This document shows, one piece after another, positions 11,349 through 22,200 of a DNA stretch of 64,000 nucleotides (within the stretch, counting starts at the first letter, position 1; each line of letters opens with the position of its first letter). The stretch is from the NCBI GenBank assembly GCA_012845835.1, contig JABAKD010000030.1, positions 3,708,416 through 3,772,415 of the forward strand, written 5' to 3'. This DNA is from Undaria pinnatifida (lineage: Eukaryota; Sar; Phaeophyceae; Laminariales; Alariaceae). Under the pieces are notes generated by a model. It was not told the origin of the DNA. It did no database searches and was given only the letters and a program-made list of their open reading frames with translations. The position numbers and the translations under genes are program-made.

Positions 11349-12413
11349 ATGGCGGCCGTTTCCACAATAGCTGCTGTGCCTGGAGCTCCTGCGCCGCGTG
11401 TCGGCGACACTCTCAACCAGGCATGGAAAAATGACAAGACCAAATTCGGCCTCAAGATGCTGCAGAAGATGGGGTGGACGGAGGGCAAAGGCCTTGGGAA
11501 GCACGAGGACGGGGTCTCTGAGCACGTCAAGGTGGCCAAAAAGTCCAACAACCTGGGCCTGGGGGCATCGCACGACTCGACGGGAGCGGCAGGCTGGGCG
11601 AGCACGGCGGTGAGCTTCAACGGAGTGCTGGAAGCCCTGGGAAAGGCGTACGGTCAACCTAGCGCTGACTCCTCTTCTTCCAAGAAGAGGAAAAAGTCGA
11701 AAAAGCGCGACAAGAAACGCCAGCAGGCAGACGATGCCAACAGCAGCAGTAGCAGCGGCGGCGAAGGCGCTACTTCTGCTTCCGCGCAGGCTGCGAGCTC
11801 CTGCCCCTCCCGCGCGAGGCGCGTCCGGTCGAAGGATGTGAAAGGTTTCAGCTCGGCCGACCTCAGGGCAATCCTCGGCCAAGGGGCCACCACCTCCTCC
11901 CCCTCGCTTCCCTCCTACCCGGTAATCGGCGAAGGCGTCGCCCGATCCGGCGAGGAAGCTAAAACGAAAAAGAGAAAGCCCTCCTCCAAGAAAAAAAGGA
12001 GCAAGGACGAGATGGCCGCCGTTGCCACCGCCACCGCCGTTCCCACGTCAACGCACGAGGTAGCGCCCCACCGCCCTCGCACGAGGTCGCTGGACCTTGC
12101 TGACTCCGGAGGGACCACCGCCCCCACTAAAGCCGAACCCGCAGCTGCCGCAGCAAAGAGGCCTAGGACCAGGTCCATGGATTGCGCGGAAGGGGCAGGA
12201 GGGGGGGGTCATGGAAATGATGCTGGGGTGGTAGAGTCGAGCAGCCGTCCGCGCAAATCAAAAACGAAAGCGAAGAAGGCTGGCCGGAAAAGGGGCGAAG
12301 CGGGGGCGGAGGGGGTTGCAGAGAAAGAGGCGGCGGCGGACCCAGCGGCGGCGAAAGGCGAGGAGAAGCGACGGGAGAAGGGCAAAAAAGGTCGACGACG
12401 GGTGAAGAGCTAG
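11349..12413 (+). CDS. PINX1: G-patch protein, PINX1-like
   Basis: A single-exon gene of 354 residues. The G-patch lies at residues 33-62: FGLKMLQKMGW, EGKGLGKHEDG, then HVKV and NNLGLGA, followed by W and FNGVLEALGKAYG as in PINX1/Gno1. PINX1 proteins are nucleolar; they bind telomerase, and yeast Gno1 activates the Prp43 helicase in rRNA maturation (family knowledge). The rest is Lys/Ser/Ala-rich with several nuclear-localisation-like clusters (KKRKKSKKRDKKR, KKRKPSSKKKR) and a repeated RPRTRS(L/M)D motif near residues 238 and 275. The ORF is open upstream to 11187, but ATG 11349 places the G-patch as in known PINX1 proteins. It is transcribed away from RPA43. A LINE-tail-like sequence starts about 25 bp after the stop. 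Confidence 0.85.
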   Translation: MAAVSTIAAVPGAPAPRVGDTLNQAWKNDKTKFGLKMLQKMGWTEGKGLGKHEDGVSEHVKVAKKSNNLGLGASHDSTGAAGWASTAVSFNGVLEALGKAYGQPSADSSSSKKRKKSKKRDKKRQQADDANSSSSSGGEGATSASAQAASSCPSRARRVRSKDVKGFSSADLRAILGQGATTSSPSLPSYPVIGEGVARSGEEAKTKKRKPSSKKKRSKDEMAAVATATAVPTSTHEVAPHRPRTRSLDLADSGGTTAPTKAEPAAAAAKRPRTRSMDCAEGAGGGGHGNDAGVVESSSRPRKSKTKAKKAGRKRGEAGAEGVAEKEAAADPAAAKGEEKRREKGKKGRRRVKS

Positions 12414-12437
12414 GCGTCAGGGTGGGGTTGCGGCTTA

Positions 12438-12505
12438 CTCATTTGTTGCTTGCTTTAAGTCATTTGACCATTGACCACGCATCGCTTTCGAGACGAGGCA
12501 TCGCC
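12438..12505 (-). mobile_element. LINE 3'-tail fragment abutting PINX1-like stop
   Basis: Shares TACTCATTTGTTGCTTGC, TTGACCATTGACCACGCATC and TTTCGAGACG with the LINE tails at 33272-33342 (minus), 36838-36915 and 37665-37795 (plus). Only the tail is present. Confidence 0.65.
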
Positions 12506-12590
12506 TGGGGGGGGAATGGGTGTGGGATGGGTGTGGGGGGGCGCGGGGGTGAGGTTGTATCAATAGGGGCTCGATGAGAGAGACACGCGT

Positions 12591-12835
12591 GGTGACTTAG
12601 CGTAAGCTTGCTCGCTCATATAGCCCTCGCCGTGGGTTTTCCCATATCGTCACAACAGCAAGCCAAATGTTTCGTCGTGGATAGCATTGGTGTGTGTTTC
12701 TTTGTGACAGGCGTGGCGACTAAGCGTGAATTTGCTCGTTTATATAGCCCTCTCTTTTGAGTTTCTTTTTTCGCCAAACGAAGCAGTAAGCCGTATGCTT
12801 CGTAGATGACATTGGTGTGGGTTTCTTTGCGTACG
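12591..12835 (+). repeat. Two tandem copies of a roughly 122-bp unit
   Basis: The units start CGTGG(T/C)GACT(T/A)AGCGT and both contain ATATAGCCCTC and a GCATTGGTGTG/ACATTGGTGTG segment. From 12836 to 13940 I see no gene and no clear repeat. Confidence 0.65.
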
Positions 12836-13940
12836 CGTGCCAAGTCGGCGTGCGTTTGCTTCTTTCGCCCCCTCGATTGGTGTCTGGTTTCGCGACGCTG
12901 GCGTGCCGTGGCCGCAAGCCGTGCTTCTGCAGTCAGACTGTGTTGTGGTTCGGGTTCATAGGTTCACTCTCGCGTCGGAAAGCCCAGATGGGATTGTACG
13001 AACGGCTGTTTTGTGAGGGTGGAGCGCTGCAGTTGATGGTGATGGCTGGTGGCGAATCGGTCACGATGAGTGATTCAGGTAGGTGATTTGGTGCCGTGCA
13101 AGACGTGAATGGCTTCGTTAGCAGTAATAAAATTTTTTGGGGCCCCTTGTTTACCGACTAACAACGAAGAAACGATCGCGCGATCTCCGACCTACTCCAG
13201 CGTCTAGGAAGAGAAGAACGTGCGACGGTGTATCACCATGTCGCGCGTGTGCCGTGCAGCCCCTTACATCTTGCATTCATTGCGGTCCGGACACGTTCCA
13301 CACCCAGCAGGCTGGGATGCTTTGTGTCGCCGATACTGTACTCGTTATATATGTTGGACACTTTCCCATTCAAGTCCCCAAAACGGGTTCAGGCGCTTGT
13401 ACGGTCGATCAGTCGTTGTGCGTGCGTGTTTGTCTTTTTAAATAGCTGATGGATGCCGTAGATCATGGAGGCACCCAGACGTCGGCTGGAGGTCGATAGG
13501 AGACCCGGCCAACCAATTTGTGCTCCAAGCAATCATGAACATTTAATTTTACCCCGCGTTCTTTGTGGACTCTCGACACAATAATGACTCTTAAGTGACC
13601 TCCTCCAACCATTGGTGTCCAGTCACCGCGTGCGCGATCTATGCCAAATTATGATAAAACTGCGCGAAACCGCAGTACTGTCAGCATAAATCCAGGGCGC
13701 CCACCGGCCTTTCATCGTTATGTGGCTGTCACGTCCACCTGTCCCGTTGGGGAAAAATTGTTCTACCACATGCAGTTTGTCTACCGCGCTAGCCCATCCT
13801 CTTTTAGAAAACAAGCTCCCCCCCACCGCCCCTCCATCTCGGGTCGGTTATACATCTTCTAAAAGCAATACTGCAGTGTAAAAGAAACAGCAGTTACGGA
13901 AACCAAAATCAAACACCGACACGGCCACCCTTGGCAGTAT

Positions 13941-16900
13941 CTAGAAAAGCGCCGAGCTCTCCACATCCGCAACGCTCGAGTCTGCCGGCGAATCGTATCC
14001 GTCATCGTAGCCGTCATTGTCGTCGAAGTCGATGGGTGGGGGTGGTACGTCCGCCGAAGCGATCTCAACGTCGGTCCCGATAGGCACATCGTCCAAGGTG
14101 TCATCGACGAGATCCTCATCCTGCTCATTTTTTATAGTTTGGACGCACGTGAGATCCGGAAAGTGGGAAAGCACGTAAGACCGCATATTTTGGTAACTCC
14201 TGCTGCTGGTGGTCAGGCGAAAACTCGACAGACCGCACATTTAGGTAACTCTCCTGGTCATTGTTATTCTTTTGGACATAATTGAGAGTCGGAGAGTGGG
14301 AAAGCACGTTAGACCGCACATTATGGTAAGTCCTGGTCAAGAGAAAACACGATAGGTCGTAAGTTCAGGTAATTGCTGCTGCCGTTGGTCATGACTTTAT
14401 TAATAGAGTAGCGACGAGAAGCATCTCCACACCAAGAACAATAGCTTATTCGAACAACAAAATCGCACCGCCGTGCTATTCACAGCAGCTAGTGGTGATG
14501 CTGTGAACATGCCGACCAACGCAATATGCGATTGTTCTGGCAGAAACCAGCCTTTCGTGACGGTTATTGTAACATGAAAATGCGAAAATATTATCCTTCA
14601 TCTCACGACGGATTTTGAGTATCATTACTTGAAAATGTGAAACTGCCGTATGCAGTCGCGTAGTCGCTTTCCGACGTGCGTCAGCAGACACGTAAGCCGT
14701 GGCCACGACGCTCTCAAATTATAATCAGCGTGTCAAAAATAAAGCGTAGCCGCAAGGCTCTTAAAATCAAACCAGAGTGCATAAAGTAAAACGTGGCCGC
14801 GAGGCTCTCAAAATCAAACCAAAGTGTCAAAAAGAAAGTACAAAGCAGCCCCTCCCCAGGACTCACCGGTTCCTCGGCATAGCGTTCCTTTCTCGCCTGC
14901 GCGCGCTTCCTGCGCTCCAGCTGGATGTCTCGCTCCAACATCTCCGTCTCTTCCGGCAACATCGTCAAACCTGGGAGTCGATCCATGGAACACATCAAAA
15001 TCGAAACAAGGCATCAACATTCAGCTCTCGAGAACACAGCATGGCTGGGGCTGCAGGGTGGCAGTGGGATCACCGGCAGTATTTCATGTCAGTGAGCTTC
15101 AAACCTAAGGTTGGCGTGGGGAGCGAGCAGCGCACTAGACACACACGAAAGAGCCACGACATCGCTTGGGAAGTAACACAAGCTCGTACCAGGTATGGTA
15201 TCGTGTGGTCGACTAAATTAGTGTTGTTGCTACATATGAGGCAAGAATCGCACTTCCAAATGACGGCTGCGTAGTCAACACTCGCAGAACCGCAGACAAG
15301 TACTGCTCGCGTAATATTGGAGGCGAACCTTCGAAACTGTCGCTGCAAAACGTGCCGATTACAGCACCACGAGCCCTTGAAGGGACACACCCACTACTAA
15401 AAATGCAACAAAGTGCAGTCCATGAGCATTCATGGTGCTCGTGTAAAACGTTACCACTGATGCTTGCTACGGGTAAGGGTGCACCTGAACTTACTGAGGC
15501 TCTTCACATGAGGAGCTCTCTTCCTCTCCAAAAAGCTGACTTTTTGAGGAAAAACAAAATACAGCCCGATATTCAATCCCATGGTCTCGGTACACAACAA
15601 ATGGTATAACACAACACGAACGCGGTTCCAACCATATTGGGTGTACCATGTTAGTTGAGGAGGTGCCGTCAGTCGGAAATAGTATTGACCAAAGAGTGTT
15701 ATAATCTCCCTATCGCACCATACGTCCACTACTGCGCCTGTCTGTAATTGCTTCCCACAAAAGAGTTTGAGGCTCGCACCTTCTTGGTCAATGAATCTCT
15801 TCATCTCCTGGTAGCAAGGGCGCTCAAGGCTCGGAATGTCGTGAAAGTCGGACATAAACGCGCCTCCGTGATAAAAGTCGTCCAGCGGGAGTTCTTTCGC
15901 CGGGTAGGCCTCTGAGGCAAAAAAGAACCGCACAACAGCGGTGTTGGAAAGTTTTGCGAGCGTTAAATGCTGTTGAAAGTATTGAAACTTAGAACAGTAT
16001 GATAAGGAGTCCCACAAGAAAGTTAAAAAAACAAGGGCAAAAAAAAAAACTCGACAACGGGTATGCCGGCGATAGTGTAAGAATACACCCTTTCTCAAAT
16101 AAGAAACTTAGCGTAAAACCAACACATCGGTTTCTTATCAGGTGGCCGGAACTGTACTTCCCACGAAATGCTATATACCTTGCATTCCATACTACGGAAA
16201 AGCTCACAAACGTAGAAATGAGCAAATGAAAGAGGGAAGACGAGAGGAAGAGACGCGACTTGGCGCATGATAGAGGAGTTCTTGTCTCCCGCTACCAACA
16301 AGGCAACGATTGCGGGAGGGGAGCACAAACAGCAATTCGAATGAAAACGCAGGGAGGCCGATATGTATTGGTGCGTGCGGCGGACACCCGCACCAACGAG
16401 CCGACGACCAATTGCCGCCCACTATGGCAACGTGTGTTGGTTATAATCGTATCACAGCGCTGTTTATACATCGAATTGAGGGAGTTCCAGATACTGGTAT
16501 GCGTTTACATGCAGGGGGGGCGCCAGTCATATATCAGTCAAGTGGCAGATGAGGGGCTCGTCAGGTAAGTAAGGCTCATCCTGTGCTTGATGTAAAACCT
16601 ACCACCGAGACAGACCAAACCGAACACCACTGCGAACTGCTTCGTGGCTGTCATTTGAAGCGGACAGGCTCTTTAGTGGCAGGCGATATTATAGGATAAG
16701 ACACTTTAACCAGAACCCTCCGCACAAGCTGTTAATGTATACCTGGTACCCCATAAAATTGCGATTAAACACACGCCGGGTACTGTAAATAAAGTCAGGG
16801 CATTATAGTGTCTCGTGCAAGCCTACTGTACGTGGACCTGAGACCTTCGCAAAAGAAACCAATAGTGCAAAGCGACATCCTCCATATCAGGCAAAACAAA

Positions 16901-18928
16901 CCCATCGTCATTGCGCCAATTGGGAGAGAAATCTGACCGACACAACATACAGACATTGGAGTTTCGTTTGACATTCCACAATGTGCAGCGTGAGTGTCAA
17001 TGACCAAAAACATGTCGAAATTAAAGAAAATTCAGGCCTCCAATATTCACCATCCACCTGAGGTATAATATCAACAGCTCTCTCTTTATCACGGACTAAA
17101 CTGCCACGTACCCGGTGTAGCTCCAGCCTTGGATTCTCCGTCGCAGCCCATATCAGGAATATAATCTGGGAAGTCGTCGATTTCCTCGCACACGTACCCC
17201 CACCTGTGCGGCACCACGCAGGAGATGACCAACAACGTCGTTAGCGTCAGATCAAGGCTACAGAGAGCAGTACGAGGCAGTGCAAGTATGCTTCGCATCT
17301 CACTCGCTACGGTACTCTCCTCACATTGGCGGTGCACATTTCCAATTTCTTCCACGTATATTTCGTGGTTTCTGACCACGGTACGTGTATCTTTGTCTCT
17401 TGTATCAGCAGGGAATACATTCAGTACCATACGTACGGATTGGTTGTCTTTTGATTTTGCAATACCTGGTATGACATCAGAATTAGAAAGAACGGTTCAA
17501 CGCGAAACACAACACAGCACTGCTGGTGTCCTCCTTAACATCTCCCAAGACGGCCAATATTTCACCGGTATTTCAATACGCAATCGCCTCGCTCTTCCAC
17601 TACCGAATGGTTCACATTTTACCGCGTTTGAACGCGAGACAAGCTATCGCGAGTACGCTACGTACTCGATATTGATCGACGGTATTTCCAAGAAGAGCAA
17701 CTATTAATACCTGGTATCCGGTATGTATTTGACGCGAGAAATACCGCACTCGCCGGCTGCCCAAGCGCAACCACTGCCAGTCGAGCACTTGTTGGATGGT
17801 CAGCCCTGCTTCGATCAGATTGCATTCATCGCGTACGAGTTCTGCTGTAGTCCTAGACTACAGTACCGCTCTGAGTTATGAGCTGTGAACCGTGTCATGA
17901 GTCACGACACAGCGGACGACGCCGCTGTCAACGACTTGCGCTCTTCAGGTCAATGAGTAGCTGGTCATGAGCCATGAGCAATACAGGAAAGCTGGTCAAA
18001 GCTCTATTTTCTTATTGAAGAACGAGTGCGTTCAATACTAGTTTTAGCACCACGAATCTCGATCTTTTTGCTTCCCTGAAGTACCAGCCTGGATGTCTTC
18101 TTGCTCGTTTTCTCAGCAGGTGCCTGCTGTATGCTGTAGGTACGATAGGACGAGGCATCTGGAAGGCCGCCATAAGTTCCAACCCTTGACATTCTCGTGT
18201 ATTTGAGTGCATTCAAGCATGCCCTAGCCCCTAGGTGACGCTGAGCTGCATGATGCAGCCGCCTTCGACCTCTTGCTCGCAGCATTGGGTAGAGGGTTTC
18301 TGCTGCGCAATGGGCTCGTCAATTTGGACGGTTGCCCATCGTCGATTTGGACACAGCAGTTACAACACTGGGTACTTCATGAAGTGACAACGTAAACATG
18401 ACGGCCCTGAGCTGTTCATGAGGGGATTGCTGCTGACTGTAGGGGACAAACTCGCCAGCAACCCGCAGCGGTGGAGGTGGAGGACATAATCCATGATAGC
18501 GCGCCAACGCAATGCCATCCATGTCATACACAGACTACGTGCCAGTTGTGTGGCTCGAGATGGTGCATGCTCCGTCCCTGAAATCGCCTGGACAGCACGA
18601 GCGCGCAGCTAATTTACGGTTTGTGACTCCCGTCCTGTCCACGTGCTTGAACTGACAGTAAGGCTGGCCAGAGGGCCTGGCGCACAGACCCTAACCAGAG
18701 CGTACCGAACACCACAAACCACGCCAACGGACCAACAGGCAAGAAACATGACACACACACTCACTCTGGTTTGGGGACAATCATTGATAGACGCCTTGCT
18801 GCTCTCCGTTGCCGTGCCGGTGCTATTCTAGCCCTCGCCTGCACCGAGAACGGCGCCACAAAGCCCTGTGTTGCCACCGCCAGCAACAAGCAGCCAAGGC
18901 ATGATCTCGTCACTGCGCCTACAGCCAT
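13941..18928 (-). CDS. Predicted plastid-targeted protein of unknown function
   Basis: Four exons join in consistent phase: 18928-18765 (donor AGA|GTGAGT), 17257-17112 (acceptor CTCTCTGTAG, donor CGG|GTACGT), 14970-14867 (acceptor CTCCCAG, donor CCG|GTGAGT) and 14120-13941, giving 197 residues. Residues 1-23 are a signal peptide (CLGCLLLAVATQG), followed by FVAPF and an Arg/Ala-rich transit stretch. This resembles the ASAFAP bipartite plastid presequence of stramenopiles. Next come a hydrophobic segment (LTLTTLLVISCVV, about residues 58-70), an acidic DDFPDYIPDMGCDGES region, a charged helix-like part (MLERDIQLERRKRAQARKER) and a very acidic tail (DFDDNDGYDDGYDSPADSS). The family is not recognised. 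A membrane-anchored or lumen-facing plastid protein is plausible but inferred. The three agreeing phases make the model likely; a missing small exon cannot be excluded. Confidence 0.65.
14130..14375. repeat. Degenerate tandem repeat of about 125 bp upstream of the last exon of the plastid-targeted gene
   Basis: GTGGGAAAGCACGT(A/T)AGACCGCA and GTAACTCCTG/GTAAGTCCTGGTCA recur two to three times. The tract lies directly before the acceptor at 14121. Confidence 0.6.
14711..14855. repeat. Tandem repeat of about 58 bp next to a donor site
   Basis: Units share G(A/C)GGCTCT(C/T)AAAATCAAACCA and GTGTCAAAAA(T/G)AAAG. It begins about 10 bp beyond the donor at 14866. Confidence 0.6.
15451..16098 (-). 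CDS. Uncharacterised exon-like ORF inside an intron of the plastid-targeted gene
   Basis: 215 codons if read from the ATG. The first part (to about 15970) is T-rich and reads as intron. After CTTTCAACAG the frame becomes codon-balanced: LAKLSNTAVVRFFFASEAYP, DDFYHGGAFMSDFHDIPSLE, CYQEMKRFIDQEGASLKLFC and VVDVWCDREIITLFGQYYF. It looks like a true exon or a decayed gene copy. No family recognised. It cannot be inserted into the host gene in phase, since the surrounding intron is phase 1 and this acceptor is phase 0. It may be a nested gene or a remnant. Confidence 0.35.
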   Translation of the reverse strand: MRKGVFLHYRRHTRCRVFFFALVFLTFLWDSLSYCSKFQYFQQHLTLAKLSNTAVVRFFFASEAYPAKELPLDDFYHGGAFMSDFHDIPSLERPCYQEMKRFIDQEGASLKLFCGKQLQTGAVVDVWCDREIITLFGQYYFRLTAPPQLTWYTQYGWNRVRVVLYHLLCTETMGLNIGLYFVFPQKVSFLERKRAPHVKSLSKFRCTLTRSKHQW

Positions 18929-19249
18929 AGTTTCTGGGGCTAATCTCTGCCAAGAGAGGCACGACACACGGAAGCCGCCTCTGTGCAAGAAATAGACAGG
19001 TACCCAGCGTCACGTGGCTCTCCTTAGTGACTCGTGTCGGTACCGTACGACGGGCGACAGGCGGCACAAATTTTACAGATGGGAGTTGTAAAGAAATGTT
19101 GGCTGTTGATTATAGGGAAGGCAAGACGTATTATTTCGGTTGAGTTCCCAGGGGGTTCAGGCGGCCGGAGGCAGGCACCCACGGCTCAGCGTGGGCCAGG
19201 TGCCGGCTCCTAGTCCCGCCTGTGAACGATCTGCATACCTTGTGGTACT
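18929..19249. promoter_or_regulatory. Divergent intergenic region between plastid-targeted gene and glycosyltransferase
   Basis: 321 bp separate the inferred starts, which point away from each other. No clear core promoter elements were seen. The right boundary depends on the uncertain glycosyltransferase start. Confidence 0.4.
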
Positions 19250-22200
19250 ATGGTGCGACGATGCCGCAGTGCTTCATGCTCCTTCTGCTGGTGCTCGACC
19301 ATCAACCGTCGGCCTTTCATCTTGAAAGCGCTTCAAAGATTTCTCGTGTTCATCTCGCTGACGCTTGCACGGAGGATGTGTGCAGTAGGCCTACACCGCG
19401 ATGGTATCAACGTCGCCCTGCACGCCCAGGTACCGCCATCGTCGGAGATGGTGGTTGGCTCCGCGGTTACGATGGCCGGGGTGCGGCAAGCCCTTCTCAG
19501 AAGATCCACAAGAAGCGGTGAAGCAGCGGGAAAGGGTTGCAAGAATACCAACGAAGGACACTCGAGGGATATCAAGATCGCGCACGCGCAAGTGTTTTAC
19601 CCGTTTGAATACGGCGGATTGCACGAACGGCATTGGGATCTCGTCATCATCGAAGGATGGTTCAAGATGATCAACGTGTTCATTCATGAGGTGCAGGGAT
19701 GGGGCTAGTAGTTGGCCAGGCAGACTTTACTTTTGGGTTTGTGAACACCTCGCAGCATGATGACATAATATTAGTTGTACTATAGGACCCATATATATAA
19801 GAGGTGTGTGTTGTCCTCACATTAAACCGTGCTTTCTACCCAACGACACCAGTACATCCAGAGTCCGTACATAATTGTTCGTGGAAGTTTGGTGAGCTTA
19901 AGCTTTATTTTTCCCCATCCGCCGGAGGATAGAAAAAAAAAAGGTATAATCTATAGACTAGTCTAAGTGGTTGATTTACATACGCGTTTTGCTTGTTCCA
20001 TCGTGTGCATCATCGATCATCAACCGTTGGTTGGCGTGGTTACCCAAGCACACTCGTATACGCGTATGATATGATGCAAATAACCCGAGACGTGCAGTTG
20101 TTTCACAACAATTAGGCGCTTAGTGCGAAGACTCGTAGCTCCTCCTGTCGTTCGAGCACGTATCCCTTCAGATTGAATGTGCACCCACACACAACGGGTG
20201 GAGTTGTTGGATTTGGGTGTGTATGGCCGACCTTATGACCGGTTGATGTCGATCAGGTAGACGTGGCGTGGAGGCTGATCCGGAACGATGCTGCATCACT
20301 CAGATGTGGGACTAATCATGCTTGCACAACAGAATGTACCACCAGTACTACTCTAGCACCGCTGTCCGTCAGTACTCGTAAATAGCCTTGATGAAATTAT
20401 GTTTCCGTGAATCCCGCACCCAGTTGGGGAGTGTCCAAATGGTGTTAGCAATCGCGGCCGAGAACGTGTAAATTTTACACCTGCTATAGTTCTACAAATG
20501 CCATACCTGGTACGTCAGAATCCCGTGGGGGAAGACGGCGTCAACGTTAGACCTCCCCTGGTTACGGAATTCACGGAGACATAATGAAAGTAAATCTATG
20601 TACCGGTACGTATTTGTATCTTATAAAAATAGTCCAAATAGGTCGGCTGTGAGTTCGATCAGTTTAAGGGTCGATACTCATCTTTGCAAGCTGCGTGATT
20701 TTTCGTCCGGGTGTTTCTTTTACAGATTGAGGATGTATTGCTTTTTGAAGGTATGTGACTCCTCTGGATGTCGTCAGGGTAAATGCAAGATCAGTCAAAC
20801 ATCTGACTCATTCCGGATCAGCCTAACAGCTATCCGTGCCGTATCTACCTGGTCGATATCAATCGGCAGTACACAGCCAAATCCAACATGTTATGGACCT
20901 CTTAACATCGCGTCGCACACACGGTAGCAGAGAGGGTAAGCGCGGAGGTCGTGCCACCGTCGTCGCTCGAGCTGAATGTCATTGAATATCGCCCTGATCC
21001 ACATATATCAAGTTGCTGCCATTTCAATAGCCTGACACCATCGAGCATCGCATTGTAGACTGATTCTACGATAGCCCCCCAAACAACCAGCGATTTTCTT
21101 TAACGAACGCTTCGTGGTTGCTCGATACAAAGAAGGACACTATTAACACCAAAGTATTCATATACTTTTTTGTGTACAAAGATCTATCGATCGATGACGT
21201 CGGAGTGTCGAGGGACGCCGTCTTTAGGGAGATACGATCGGGAGCTGGTTTTGAAACCGGCGATTTCGTTCGAGAAAAGTTGGGGGGGCTATCGTAGAAC
21301 GACTCTGTACCGTTTACACTTCTGCTGGCGTCAAACCTCCACCATGGCAAGGGTTGGAAACCATCGAGTGCTGTACTGGGGTACTGCTGTTGCAGATTGC
21401 GTAAATCTTCTCAGTTTTGGCAAACTATTTTACAGTTCGCTTCTGGCAGACGTCGCGCCTTCGCTACTGGAAGAGCCGGAGGCCATCGAGTACTGCGCTC
21501 AATCCAGCGGGCATTGAGCGTTAGCCATTGCAAGAGTTAGAGTCCATCAAACACCACAGGATGTAAAAGTGTGTCACAAGAGGGATCCGAACAACATCGC
21601 GTCTATCATCAAAATCCTAAAATATTTTGACGATGGAGGTTCTCACCTTGAATCGGCGTCAGACACCCTGACCACGGCATCCTTAACGCACGGGGACATC
21701 TAAAAAGTCATGCAGGGGGCGTTGAGGCCCGATTCAGCTGCGGATTCAGCTGCGGGATTAGCTGCGGAGTTACCGAGACTCCACCCCCCCCCCCTGTCCA
21801 TATCACGGAAGAGAGGGAGGGATGAAGTCAAGGTAGATACCGCAGTTACATTCTTCGTTAACCCCGCAGCTACATCGGGCCTCAGCCCCCCGGCATGACG
21901 TTTTATACGTCCCTGTGCGTCAAGGATACAACGACCAGGATACCTGATGTGTAGTCACGTTACGAGTCTCTACCGTCACAAGATTTTACGCTTTTTATGA
22001 CGGGCGTGATGTGTTTCGCATCCGTAAACACCGATATGCATCAAACACCCTGACATGCACAGGGACGTATACAACGTCATGCGGGGGGCGTTGAGGTCTG
22101 ATTTTAGCTGCGGCTTTGGTACTGTGACAACGGTGATATCTACCGTGACTCCAACCCTCCCTCTGTTCCTATCGATGAACAGAGCTGGGGCTGGAGCGGC

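Noticed and set aside
17225-17707. Plus-strand 160-codon ORF
   Set aside because: It is antisense to exon 2 of the plastid-targeted gene and continues into noncoding sequence with GTATT-type repeats.
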